Shown here one piece after another: positions 30,350-38,134 of a stretch of DNA of 38,134 nucleotides; the stretch's first letter is position 1; each line of letters opens with the position of its first letter. Source of the stretch: Cereibacter johrii (lineage in GTDB: Bacteria > Pseudomonadota > Alphaproteobacteria > Rhodobacterales > Rhodobacteraceae); NCBI RefSeq assembly GCF_001720585.1, contig NZ_MABH01000067.1:1-38134 (forward strand), in the 5' to 3' direction. The translations under genes and the position numbers were made by a program. Below the pieces are notes generated by a model that had not been told where the DNA came from, did no database searches, and saw only the letters and a program-made list of their open reading frames with translations.

Positions 30350-32715
30350 AGCAGTTCGGATTTCGCATCGCCGACAGCGATCCGCGCATCGATGCGCCGA
30401 TGGCCGCCGCCGCACCTGCGGACACGATCGACGTCTCCCGGATCCTCGGGGCCGTGCGTCGGCAACGGCGGGTGATGATGATCTCCTGCGCGATGGGCCT
30501 GTGCCTCGGCCTCGTCTATCTCGCGACCACGCCCAAGACCTTCGTCGCGAATTCGACCGTGCTGCTGGCCGGCAAGGTCAGCCGGTCGATCGAGGAAGTG
30601 TCGGCCATCGACAGCAGCGCCTCCGAGAACGCGCTCGAAAGCGCGCAGGAGGTGATCCGCTCGCAGCCCGTGGCGCTCGCCGTGACGGACATGCTGAAGC
30701 TGACCGAGAACGAGTCCTTCCTGAACCGGCCGGTGCCGCTTCTGGCGACCGTGGTCAACGGCGTGAAGGAGGTCGTGCGCGCGCCGATCCGCCTCATCTC
30801 GCCCTCGACGCCCACCGGCCCCGCGGGCCCGCCCCCCACGCCGGAGCAGATCGAGCAGCGCAAGCGTCAGCTCGTTGCGGCCTCTCTCTCGGCCAAGATC
30901 AACGTGATGCGCGTCGGCCGTTCCAGCGTGTTCGAGATCTCCTATGCCTCGCACGACCCGGCCCTCGCGGCCTCGGTCGCCAATGCCTATGCCGAAGCCT
31001 ATGTCTCCGACCTGCTGAACGCGAACTATGACGCGACGGAGCGCACGACGGAGTGGCTGCGCGAGCGGCTCGAGGCCTTGCAGTCGCAGGCCCGCGAGGC
31101 CGCGGTCGAGGCCGAGATCTTCCGCGCGGAGAACAACCTCGTCTCGACCCGCGGGGCGCTCATCACCGAAGAGAATGTCTCGAAGCTGAACGACGATCTG
31201 GCCGCGTCCATGACCGAGGCGGCCCGGGCGCAGGCGCTGATGAGCACCTATCAGGAGATCCTCGACCGCGGGCCCGAGGCCTTCCTGTCCGAGCGCAGCA
31301 GCGGCTTCTCGCTTCAGGGCAACGACCGGCTGATCGAAATGCAGGACCAGCTCTCGGGCCTGTCGGCGCGTCTCGACCGGATCGAGCGCGACTTCGGCGA
31401 GGACCATCCGCAGGCCGTGCGGCTGCGCGAGCAGGTGTCGGCCCAGATCAACGTCCTCTTCGGCGAGGTGCGCCGTCTGCACGAAGAAGCGCGCGGCTCC
31501 TACAATGTGGCCAGCGCCCAGGTGCAGGCCCTGCGCGAGAGTCTGGGTCTTGCGGTCGACGTGAACTCGGAAGCCGGGCGCAAGCAGGTGCAGCTGAAGT
31601 CGCTGGAACAGCGGGCCGAAACGCTGCAGACGCTCTACCAGACCTTCCTGACCCGCTTCCAGGAGATCGACCAGCAGAAGAGCTTCCCGATCTCGAACGT
31701 CCGGATCCTCGCCCATGCCGACGTGCCGCTGACGCCTGCAGGACCGAGCACGATGCGCGTGCTCGCGGTGATGCTGGTGCTGGGCGGCATGGTGGGCGCG
31801 GGCATCGGCGCGCTCCGCGAATGGCGCGATCGGTTCCTGCGCACCGGAGAGGATGTGCAGAACGATGTGGGCCAGCGGTTCCTCGGCTACCTGCCCCATT
31901 TCGACGCGGCGAACGGCGCGCCGCAGCTGTCGCGGCAGGCCCGCAACGCGCCCCTGAAGCTGAAGGAGCCGGTGCCGGGTCTTCCGGTCGTGCGAAAGCC
32001 GATCCATGCGCTGCAGCATCCGCGCTCGCACTATGCCGAGACCCTGCGCAACATCCGCTTCGCCTCCGAGGTGAGCCTCGCGGGCAAGTCGCAGATCGTC
32101 ATGGGGATCACCTCGATCCGTCCGGGCGAGGGGAAATCCTCGGTCGCGCTGAACCTGGCCGCAGTGATGGCGGCCTCGGGCAATTCGGTGCTCCTGATCG
32201 ACACCGACCCGCGCAATCCGGGCCTCAGCCGCAGGCTCGGCCTGACGCGCGGCGTGGGCCTCGTCGAGGCGGCGCTCGGCCGGGCCGATTGGACCAAGGC
32301 CCTGCGGGTGATCGGTGACAGCGGCGTGCATCTCTTGCCCTGCATCACCCCCGGCATGATGACCCATTCCAGCGAGATGCTGGGATCCAAGGGCATGCGG
32401 CAGCTTCTGGCCGCGGCCCGGGCCCGCTACAGCCACGTCATCCTCGACCTCGCGCCGCTGGGCCCGGTCGTCGATGCCCGCGTCGTGGTGCCGATGGTGG
32501 ATCAGGTCATCATGGTGGCGGAGTGGGGCAAGACGCCCAAGGCGCTGCTGCGCGAGACGCTGATGAACGAGCCCGCGCTCATGGAGAAGACCCTCGGCGT
32601 GGTGCTGAACAAGGTCGACATGGAGGCGCTGCGCGACTACGTCCCGCAGACCGGCGGCGAGCATTATTACGAGGAGTATGGCGACTACTTCTCGGGCCGC
32701 AGCGGCACGAGCTGA
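30346..32715 (+). CDS. exoP: Polysaccharide chain-length regulator/tyrosine autokinase, ExoP-like
   Basis: A 789-aa fusion of a Wzz domain and a bacterial tyrosine kinase, controlling exopolysaccharide polymerisation and export at the inner membrane. The first membrane segment is at ~42-62, a long periplasmic coiled coil runs ~210-430, and the second segment is at ~468-488. The cytosolic kinase has a Walker-A-like SIRPGEGKSS (~592-601), the VLLIDTDPRNPG Walker A' and the LDLAPLG loop. A C-terminal tyrosine cluster (GEHYYEEYGDYF) is the autophosphorylation site. The start is a TTG that overlaps the exoM stop, with GAGGAG 6 nt upstream. Length matches ExoP. No polymerase or flippase gene is in the window. 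Confidence 0.92.
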   Translation: MKQFGFRIADSDPRIDAPMAAAAPADTIDVSRILGAVRRQRRVMMISCAMGLCLGLVYLATTPKTFVANSTVLLAGKVSRSIEEVSAIDSSASENALESAQEVIRSQPVALAVTDMLKLTENESFLNRPVPLLATVVNGVKEVVRAPIRLISPSTPTGPAGPPPTPEQIEQRKRQLVAASLSAKINVMRVGRSSVFEISYASHDPALAASVANAYAEAYVSDLLNANYDATERTTEWLRERLEALQSQAREAAVEAEIFRAENNLVSTRGALITEENVSKLNDDLAASMTEAARAQALMSTYQEILDRGPEAFLSERSSGFSLQGNDRLIEMQDQLSGLSARLDRIERDFGEDHPQAVRLREQVSAQINVLFGEVRRLHEEARGSYNVASAQVQALRESLGLAVDVNSEAGRKQVQLKSLEQRAETLQTLYQTFLTRFQEIDQQKSFPISNVRILAHADVPLTPAGPSTMRVLAVMLVLGGMVGAGIGALREWRDRFLRTGEDVQNDVGQRFLGYLPHFDAANGAPQLSRQARNAPLKLKEPVPGLPVVRKPIHALQHPRSHYAETLRNIRFASEVSLAGKSQIVMGITSIRPGEGKSSVALNLAAVMAASGNSVLLIDTDPRNPGLSRRLGLTRGVGLVEAALGRADWTKALRVIGDSGVHLLPCITPGMMTHSSEMLGSKGMRQLLAAARARYSHVILDLAPLGPVVDARVVVPMVDQVIMVAEWGKTPKALLRETLMNEPALMEKTLGVVLNKVDMEALRDYVPQTGGEHYYEEYGDYFSGRSGTS

Positions 32716-32758
32716 TCCGGTCCTCCCGGCATCGGCTTCCAGCGCCTCGGCTCCCGCC

Positions 32759-33170
32759 GGGGCGTTTTCATTCCGGGTGCTGGCTTCCCCCGCGGGAAGC
32801 TCCCTCCAGGGATGCGGTGATTGATGGACCGTCGAGAGCGACATGGCCCATCGTTCTTCGGCGTCTCCAAACAGCCCCTAACTGCAGGAAGCTCCCTTGT
32901 CCCTGCCAAGGGGTGCGACGATTGGCGGGACATCGGAGCGACAGGTCCTGCGATTTTCGGCATCTCGGTGCCGGCTTCGCCCGTAGGAAACTCCCTCCAC
33001 CCGGACGAGGACAGGACGTGAGGCGCAACGTCTGGACCGACATTTCGGTCGATCTTCGGCGTCTCTTGCCGGCCTCACCCGCAGGAGGCCCTGTTCCGCG
33101 GACAAGGGATGCGACGTTTTGCGAAGCGTCAGGAGCGACATTTCGGTCGATTTTCGGCATCAGTTCGCTG
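32759..33170. repeat. Four degenerate copies of a ~99-bp tandem repeat
   Basis: The anchor CGACA recurs at 32839, 32939, 33038 and 33136, so the period is 100, 99 and 98 bp. Each unit has a block like GGATGCGACG...AGCGACATTTCGGTCGATTTTCGGCATC followed by GCCGGCTTCGCCCG.AGGAAACTCCCT. Copy 1 carries a perfect 7-bp hairpin (GCTTCCC / GGGAAGC, 32783-32800). At the same place copy 4 has GGCCTC / GAGGCC, so paired bases have changed together. Copies 3 and 4 also share CGAC-ATTTCG-GTCG. The spacing is not a multiple of three and no credible gene spans the array. Confidence 0.85.
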
Positions 33171-33236
33171 ACAGATGACGTCTATGCGACACTTCTCTTT
33201 TCCTTCGGCAACATCCTGCCTATTTATCAAGAATGA

Positions 33237-33253
33237 CGCAACTTCGGGTTGCG
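33237..33253 (+). other. Leader hairpin before the small membrane gene
   Basis: CGCAAC (33237-33242) pairs with GTTGCG (33248-33253) with a TTCGG loop, 7 nt before the GGGAGGG ribosome site. It could affect translation or be part of a 5' leader. The preceding ~60 bp are AT-rich and may hold the promoter. Confidence 0.45.
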
Positions 33254-33269
33254 CTCTCGGGAGGGTAAC

Positions 33270-33527
33270 ATGCGGATAGCAGCGTTCTTGATCGGGATGA
33301 GCGGAGCAGCCGTCGCAGTTGCCGCCGGGGCCATCCATCTGGGCTATTCCGGCTGGGCGGTCACGGGGTTCGTCGCAGGAACCCTGGTGATCTCGCAGAT
33401 GCTCTACCTGGGCCTCATCCTCTTGATGACACGAGACGAATCCCTGAGCCGCAAGGAAGGGAGCGCATCGGAGTGCTCATCCGACAAGCTCATTCCGATG
33501 CACAAGTCGCAACAGTCGGGCCTGTGA
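33270..33527 (+). CDS. Small two-segment membrane protein, ExoX/SyrA-like exopolysaccharide repressor
   Basis: An 85-aa protein with two membrane segments (about residues 4-24 and 29-53, MRIAAFLIGMSGAAVAVAAG and AVTGFVAGTLVISQMLYLGL) and a polar C-terminal tail rich in Ser and Lys. Size, the FLIG start and the LVISQMLYLGLILLM segment resemble rhizobial ExoX/SyrA small proteins that dampen exopolysaccharide synthesis. The resemblance is by pattern and is not certain. GGGAGGG sits 4 nt before the ATG. It lies downstream of exoP across the 99-bp repeats and is preceded by its own AT-rich leader, so it is probably a separate unit. The next gene is convergent. Confidence 0.65.
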   Translation: MRIAAFLIGMSGAAVAVAAGAIHLGYSGWAVTGFVAGTLVISQMLYLGLILLMTRDESLSRKEGSASECSSDKLIPMHKSQQSGL

Positions 33528-33655
33528 GGCGACCGCCGGCCAAGCCTTCTTCAAGACTGCCGCCCGCGACGGAAGGCCGTGGGATGTGCCGCAGAAGCGC
33601 GCCCACTTTCGGATAGTTTCTCAGCCACAACGTCCTGCACGGCCCACCGCCGGGC

Positions 33656-35512
33656 TTACGCGCCCTGCGCGAGACGCCGGCGGCCCGGCTCCGAAGCCTC
33701 GTGCGCGAACATCCGCGCCAGATGCCCTTCGCCGTTGCGCATGAGGTCCGCCATGGCCCCCTCTTCGACCACGCGGCCCGCCTCGAGCGTGTAGACCCGA
33801 TCTGCGAAGGCCACCATCGAGGGGCGGTGCGCGATGGTCAGCACCGTCATGCGGCCCGCCCGCCGCGCCAGCGCCTCGGCCACCCGGCTCTGGCTCTCCC
33901 AGTCGAGCGCGCTGGTGGCCTCGTCGAGGATCAGGACGGCCGGCCGGCGCAGGAAGGCGCGCGCCAGCGCGATCCGCTGCCGTTCGCCGCCCGAGAGCAG
34001 CGTGCCCCTGTCGCCCACGCGCGTATCGAGCCCATCGGGCAGCGCGGCCACGAACCGGTCCGCCGCGGCGTCCGCCAGCGCCTCCCGCATCTCGGCCTCG
34101 GTCGCTTGCGGGGCCACGATGGCGAGGTTCGCCCGGATCGTGTCATGCAGCAGGAAGGTCTCCTGCGGGACATAGGCCAGATGTTCGCGCCAGCCCCGCC
34201 GCTCGGCCTCCGAGAGCTCGCGCCCGTCGACGAGGAAACGCCCGGCTTCGGGTCGGATCAGCCCCATCACGATGTCGGCCACGGTGCTCTTGCCCGCCCC
34301 CGACGCACCGATCAGCGCGGTGGCCTGCCCCACGGGCAGGCGGATCGTGCAGTCGGACAGGGCCGCCTCCTCGGAGCCTTCCTTGTGGCGGTAGGTCACG
34401 CGGTCGAGCAGGATCTCCTGCCGCGGCACGGGCACCGGGGCCGAGGCGAAGCCCCTCCCGCCCTCGCGGTTGGCCTCGAGCCGCTGCTGAAGATCGGCCA
34501 CCCGCCACCAGGCCGGCAGGTCCACGAGCAGCGCCTGCACCTGCGCCTGCACCCCCTGAAAGCGCGGCGTCACCCGCATCAGGATCACGAGCAGCACCAG
34601 CATCTGCGACATCTCGAGCCCCGCAATGCGGAGCGAGATCAGCACGAAGCCCGCGGCACCGATGGCCAGCGCCACCTGAAAGAGCCCGTTGCCGAGCGCG
34701 TTCCGCCGGGCATAGTCATGCGCGTCGGCCTTGGTCGCATCGAGCGTCCGCTCGAACTGGGCCACATGCATCGGCTCCTGGTTCATCGAGCGGGCGGTCT
34801 TCAGGCCCGAGATGAACTCCGACACGAGCCGCGCCTGCACCGTGCGCGCCGACTGGATCTTCTGGCCGAACCGCTCGGCGAGCTTGCGGTAGGGCTTCAG
34901 CAGCAGCAGCGCGATCAGCCCGAAGCCGAAGGCAAAGAGCGTCATCGGCACCGAGACCGCGAGACAGAGGACGAAATAGATCGCGAGCCCCACGACGATC
35001 TGCATGAGGTTGAGCGAGACGAAGCCCGAGAAGGTGATCCGGTCGATCTCGCCGGTCAGCGCATGTTCGAGATCGGCGCGGCGCATCCGCACCACCGTCT
35101 CCCACCGCGCCGAGGCCACGGCCGAGAACAGCCCGGCCCGCGTGCCGTTGGCGAAATCCTGCAGCAGATCCGAGAGATAGACCGCCTTCACCCGGTTGAA
35201 GGCCGCCTGCAGCGCCACCAGCACCACGATGGCCCCGAGCAGGATCTCGAGCCCCACGCTCACGTCGGGCAGCGCGTAGCCCAGGACATGCCGTCCGCCG
35301 AGGTCGATCGCATAGTCGGGCGCGCCCCGGCCCGCGAGCGTCAGGATCGGCAGGAGGAGGAGGATCGAGATGCCCTCGGTCACGTTGCCGAGCACGAGGA
35401 ACGTGAGCGCCACCGCCAGCCGCTTGCGGCCGAAGCGCGCCATGGCCCGCACGAGGGCCGTGGCTCTGCGCAGCCCCTCGAGCGGGCGGATGGGGGCGGC
35501 CTCGTCACTCAC
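33656..35512 (-). CDS. ABC transporter with fused membrane and ATPase domains, lasso-peptide-type exporter
   Basis: A 618-aa half-transporter. Six membrane helices lie in the first ~310 residues, and the ATPase domain in the last ~240 has Walker A GASGAGKST, signature LSGGERQR, Walker B ILDEATSALD and His in TIAHRPS. There is no N-terminal C39 peptidase domain, as in McjD-like exporters of lasso peptides. The start is a GTG at 35512 overlapping the kinase stop (GTGA); the frame continues far upstream only as shadow of that gene. It is the last gene of the three-gene set. Lipid A or other lipid exporters share the architecture, but the neighbours argue for a peptide product. Confidence 0.9.
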   Translation of the reverse strand: MSDEAAPIRPLEGLRRATALVRAMARFGRKRLAVALTFLVLGNVTEGISILLLLPILTLAGRGAPDYAIDLGGRHVLGYALPDVSVGLEILLGAIVVLVALQAAFNRVKAVYLSDLLQDFANGTRAGLFSAVASARWETVVRMRRADLEHALTGEIDRITFSGFVSLNLMQIVVGLAIYFVLCLAVSVPMTLFAFGFGLIALLLLKPYRKLAERFGQKIQSARTVQARLVSEFISGLKTARSMNQEPMHVAQFERTLDATKADAHDYARRNALGNGLFQVALAIGAAGFVLISLRIAGLEMSQMLVLLVILMRVTPRFQGVQAQVQALLVDLPAWWRVADLQQRLEANREGGRGFASAPVPVPRQEILLDRVTYRHKEGSEEAALSDCTIRLPVGQATALIGASGAGKSTVADIVMGLIRPEAGRFLVDGRELSEAERRGWREHLAYVPQETFLLHDTIRANLAIVAPQATEAEMREALADAAADRFVAALPDGLDTRVGDRGTLLSGGERQRIALARAFLRRPAVLILDEATSALDWESQSRVAEALARRAGRMTVLTIAHRPSMVAFADRVYTLEAGRVVEEGAMADLMRNGEGHLARMFAHEASEPGRRRLAQGA

Positions 35513-36429
35513 GCTGCGGCTCCGGCGTCGCGCTCGATCAGCGCCACCACCTCGGGCAGCCGGTCGAGCGCATGGGGCACGATCACCCGATGCAGAACGC
35601 CGCTCGCCGCGATGGCCGCGGCCTGCCGCAGATGCCGGGCGCCGGCCGCCCCGTTCAGCGCCTCGGCGCCGAAGCGGGTGACATAGGCAAAGCGCAGCGC
35701 GAGCGGCAGCGCCTCGATCGGCGACACCGGGATCACGGCGGGCTCGGTTCCGGCCGGCGCGCGTTCCAGCCGGTAGATGCGCTTCAGCGGCGTGGCGTCC
35801 CGGGCGAACCGCCCGGGCAGCAGGACGCGGCATTTCTCGGGCACCTCGGGCACCGTCGGGCGGTGGACCGCATCGGGCGCATCGAAGGCCGCGGCCGCCG
35901 CGGGCGAGAGCTTCACCTGCGGGAAGCCGGGGCGCAGCAGCAGTGCCTCGTCCACCGCCACGATATCGTCGGCAATCAGCGGATGGCCCGCCCGGATCAT
36001 CGCCGTGGCGGTGGTGGATTTGCCGGCGCCCTTGTCGCCCATCATCACCCCCCCGTTGCCGCCGACCGAGACGGCGCTCGCATGGATCGTGAAGAGGCCG
36101 AGCTGCTCCAGCGCCAGTGCCAGGACCGAGCCCAGAAGCGGATAGGCCACCAGATCCTCGGAGACGCCCGCATGGGGGCTTGCCGTCACGAGGCCCGGCT
36201 CGACCCGGAAGGTGCCGACCGTCTGCCACCAGAGCTCGGCCCGCTCCGGCGCGAAGCGGGTGCGGAAGCCGCCCTCGCCCGGCAGCGCCTCAAGCGCGCC
36301 GCGGCGCACGGTCAGATCCGCAGCCCCGTCGCCCGGCAGGGGCTCGAGTTCGGGCAGGTCGATGTCCGACCGAACGGCCAGGCCGTAGGCGGTGCGGAGC
36401 GCGGGGCGGAGCGACTGGAGGGCACTCAT
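35509..36429 (-). CDS. HPr-kinase-like protein of a peptide-modification cluster
   Basis: A 306-aa protein with the HPr kinase/phosphorylase C-terminal fold. The P-loop is GDKGAGKST (131-139), preceded by HASAV (116-120), and followed by LIADDIVAVD with the metal-binding Asp pair (154-155) and PGFPQVKLSP. In many lasso-peptide clusters a protein of this type phosphorylates the precursor (as in paeninodin-type clusters) or has an unknown tailoring role. It is not the HPr kinase of the sugar phosphotransferase system, which has a different context. Start 36429 overlaps the stop of the asparagine-synthetase-like gene (ATGA), and its end overlaps the exporter start, so the three are one transcript. 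Confidence 0.85.
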   Translation of the reverse strand: MSALQSLRPALRTAYGLAVRSDIDLPELEPLPGDGAADLTVRRGALEALPGEGGFRTRFAPERAELWWQTVGTFRVEPGLVTASPHAGVSEDLVAYPLLGSVLALALEQLGLFTIHASAVSVGGNGGVMMGDKGAGKSTTATAMIRAGHPLIADDIVAVDEALLLRPGFPQVKLSPAAAAAFDAPDAVHRPTVPEVPEKCRVLLPGRFARDATPLKRIYRLERAPAGTEPAVIPVSPIEALPLALRFAYVTRFGAEALNGAAGARHLRQAAAIAASGVLHRVIVPHALDRLPEVVALIERDAGAAA

Positions 36430-38134
36430 GCGGGGGTCCTTCTGTCGAGGCGGGGGGCCAGCGCGGGCGATCCGCCGCGCAGCCATTCGTCGAGCACAAC
36501 CGCCCGCATGGTCTGGAGGAGGGCCGGCTGGTCGGGCTCGCCTGCCCGCAGCCGCTGGACGCCCTCGCGGATGACGGCCAGATCGACATAATCGCCGATC
36601 CGGCCGGGATTGCAGCCGGCGATCCGGTTGAGATTGTCGCCCCAGCTAGCCAGCATGCGTGCGCGGACATTGGGGGTGAAGTTGGTCTTGCTGGTGCGCA
36701 GCCGCACCTCGTCGGGCAGAAGCCCCTGCACCGCATCGCGCAGGAGGGCGCGCGTCATCCCGTCGTGGAACTTGGCAGCGGCGGGCTGGGCCACGCAATG
36801 TTCGATCAGCCGCCGCTCGAGGAACGGATAGCGCGGCTCGATCCCGCAGAGCGCGGCCGCGCGGTCGAGCACCTCGAGCGAGGTGGGATAGCGCGGGGCC
36901 GTCAGGGTCGCCACATGCTGCCGGATATCGTCGGTGGCCCCCGGCTTGCGGGCGCCCGCCGCCTCCTGCACGCGCTGGACGAGGCCCGTCCGCGCCACGA
37001 GCGCGGGATTGAGCGCCTGCCGCCACGCCCGGGGATCGCGCCTTGCGCCCACGTTCAGCCGCCGCGCCAGCGCGCGCAGCCAGCGGGACTGCGCCCCCTG
37101 TGCCATCGAGTTCAGGAAGAACTCCCGCCGCGAGCCGCCGAAGAGGTCCGAGACGGCTGCCGTCGACCGCCAGAGGGTCCGCCATTCGGCTTCGGAGGCG
37201 AGCTCGGTCAACCGGGCCACGCCGAAGGAGATCACTTCGTCGCCGCCATGGCCGTCGAGCAGAATGTCGACGCCGGCCTCGGAGGCACGTCGGTAGAGCC
37301 AGCGCGACGTGGCCAGATTGGGCGCGAAGAAGGGCCCGCCCTGCTCGGCCAGCAGCTCGGCCACATCGCCGCCGAGCGCGTCGCGCCCGTCGATCCAGAC
37401 CGGACGGAACCGGCCGGCGGCATGGATCTTCGCGATCCACGCGCTCTCGTCGATCTCGGGGTAATCGTCGAACTTCATCGAGATGACCGGCAACGGCCCC
37501 TCGGACCGGCGCGAGGCCAGCATCGAGACCGTGCCGGAATCGAGCCCGCCGCTCAGCATCGAGCCCACCGGGCCGCCCTGCATCCGCGCCGTCACCGAGC
37601 GGTCGAGCAGTTCGAGCAGCGCCTCGGGCGGATCGGCGCGGCGGCGCGGCGCCACCTCGAGCTGCCAGTAGCGGCGGACCTCGGTCCGGCCCTTCTCGAC
37701 CAGCAGCATGTGGGCCGGTTCGAGCCGGGATATGCCGCGATAGACCGTCCGGCGGGCGCAGGTGGGCTGACCCGCGAGATATTCCGCGATCCAGACCTCG
37801 TCGAGCGCGGGCTCGCAGGCGGGAAAGGCCGCCACCAGCGCCTCGATGCCGGAGGCGACCGCCACCGCCTGCGGCGTCGCGCGGTACAGGAACGGACGGA
37901 CGCCGAAACGGTCGCGCAGCCCGATGAGGCGGCCCGCCGCAGGATCCCACAGGGCCAGCGCGAAGTCGCCGTCGAGATGGAGCGGCAGATCGAGCCCCCA
38001 GCGATCATAGACCGCCAGCACCGTCTCGGCGTCCGAGGCCTCGGCCATCCCCAGCGCGCGGCGCAACTCGGGACCGTTGTCGAGCCGCACGATGCCGGTC
38101 AGGACCGGGCCGCCCGGCCGCAACCGCCAGGGCC
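36426..38134 (-). CDS. Asparagine-synthetase-like enzyme, lasso-cyclase type (5' end cut by right edge)
   Basis: About 569 codons are visible; the frame stays open to the edge, so the N-terminus with the catalytic Cys of the amidotransferase domain is missing. The visible part has the amidotransferase fold (IVRLDNGPELRRALG, LDGDFALALWDPAAGRLIGLRDRFGVRPFLY) and the ATP-pyrophosphatase domain with SGGLDS (PPi loop) near residue 191 of the visible part, plus RYPFLERRLIEHC. Total length would be about 590-600 aa, typical for lasso cyclases, which form the macrolactam ring of the peptide. A generic asparagine synthetase is possible, but the HPr-kinase-like and exporter partners favour a peptide-modifying role. 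A TTG at 38123 is in frame but is not a credible start. Confidence 0.85.
   Translation of the reverse strand, partial: PWRLRPGGPVLTGIVRLDNGPELRRALGMAEASDAETVLAVYDRWGLDLPLHLDGDFALALWDPAAGRLIGLRDRFGVRPFLYRATPQAVAVASGIEALVAAFPACEPALDEVWIAEYLAGQPTCARRTVYRGISRLEPAHMLLVEKGRTEVRRYWQLEVAPRRRADPPEALLELLDRSVTARMQGGPVGSMLSGGLDSGTVSMLASRRSEGPLPVISMKFDDYPEIDESAWIAKIHAAGRFRPVWIDGRDALGGDVAELLAEQGGPFFAPNLATSRWLYRRASEAGVDILLDGHGGDEVISFGVARLTELASEAEWRTLWRSTAAVSDLFGGSRREFFLNSMAQGAQSRWLRALARRLNVGARRDPRAWRQALNPALVARTGLVQRVQEAAGARKPGATDDIRQHVATLTAPRYPTSLEVLDRAAALCGIEPRYPFLERRLIEHCVAQPAAAKFHDGMTRALLRDAVQGLLPDEVRLRTSKTNFTPNVRARMLASWGDNLNRIAGCNPGRIGDYVDLAVIREGVQRLRAGEPDQPALLQTMRAVVLDEWLRGGSPALAPRLDRRTPA

Noticed and set aside
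30322-32844. An 840-codon open frame on the minus strand opposite exoP
   Set aside because: It has low-complexity His/Gln/Arg-rich composition and is the antisense of a gene with Wzz, Walker and tyrosine-cluster motifs.
32768-33160. A 130-codon minus-strand open frame within the 99-bp repeats
   Set aside because: The repeat period is not a multiple of three, so the repeated segments fall in different frames in different copies; there is no ribosome site or stable domain. Treated as a non-coding repeat.
32759-33170. CRISPR array
   Set aside because: Periods near 99 bp, degenerate copies, no short identical direct repeats with unique spacers and no cas genes nearby.
33528-33655. RiPP precursor peptide gene between the small membrane gene and the exporter
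   Set aside because: Reading both strands of this 128-bp gap, no ORF with a ribosome site and a plausible leader-core peptide is visible. The precursor, if present, is expected beyond the right edge.
35513-36229. In-frame N-terminal extension of the ABC exporter into the HPr-kinase-like gene
   Set aside because: The extra ~239 codons read across the kinase gene in another frame and show Arg/Gly-rich shadow composition. The GTG at 35512 with a 4-nt overlap explains the real start.

Overview
The window reads as chromosomal DNA of a high-GC alphaproteobacterium of the Rhodobacter/Cereibacter sphaeroides group. The main reasons are an adhI-cycI pair (glutathione-dependent formaldehyde dehydrogenase plus a small c-type cytochrome like isocytochrome c2) next to xoxF, and the sulfolipid gene order sqdB-sqdD-sqdC, both of which I know from R. 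sphaeroides. No tRNA, rRNA, CRISPR array, insertion sequence or phage gene was seen.

Region 1 (1-4018, minus strand) is a signalling operon: a LuxR-type response regulator, a FIST-domain sensor, a soluble hybrid histidine kinase and two exported proteins of unknown role, the last cut by the window edge. Region 2 (4243-18952) is a methylotrophy/formaldehyde locus. Its core is the minus-strand series gfa, adhI, cycI, xoxF, xoxG, xoxJ. It continues through the PQQ-associated accessory genes (CXXCW protein, ABC-type binding protein, beta-propeller, two small exported proteins, ABC ATPase, ABC-2 permease, exported protein). A divergent pair follows, a SoxYZ-like carrier and a periplasmic metallo-beta-lactamase-fold protein. 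The apparent logic is that periplasmic XoxF (lanthanide/PQQ) oxidises methanol to formaldehyde and passes electrons to cytochrome c, while Gfa and AdhI handle formaldehyde with glutathione in the cytosol. GC-rich hairpins separate adhI, cycI, xoxF and xoxG, whereas the accessory genes mostly overlap by 4 nt.

Region 3 (19083-22901) holds two Crp/Fnr regulators with a perfect FNR/FixK-type box between them, a luciferase-like flavin oxidoreductase and a divergent PfpI/DJ-1 family protein.

Region 4 (23048-25899) is the sulfoquinovosyl-diacylglycerol operon sqdBDC. Region 5 (26257-33527) is an exopolysaccharide locus: galU/exoN, three glycosyltransferases (exoL-, exoA- and exoM-like), an ExoP-like Wzz/tyrosine kinase and a small membrane protein like ExoX/SyrA repressors. 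GalU makes UDP-glucose, which both the sulfolipid and the polysaccharide pathways use. Between exoP and the small protein lie about four degenerate copies of a ~99-bp tandem repeat.

Region 6 (33656 to the right edge, minus strand) is a tightly overlapping set: an asparagine-synthetase-like enzyme (cut at its 5' end), an HPr-kinase-like protein and an ABC exporter. This combination resembles a lasso-peptide or related RiPP cluster. The precursor peptide and the leader peptidase/recognition proteins are not visible and would have to lie beyond the right edge. This is the best candidate for an undescribed system in the window.
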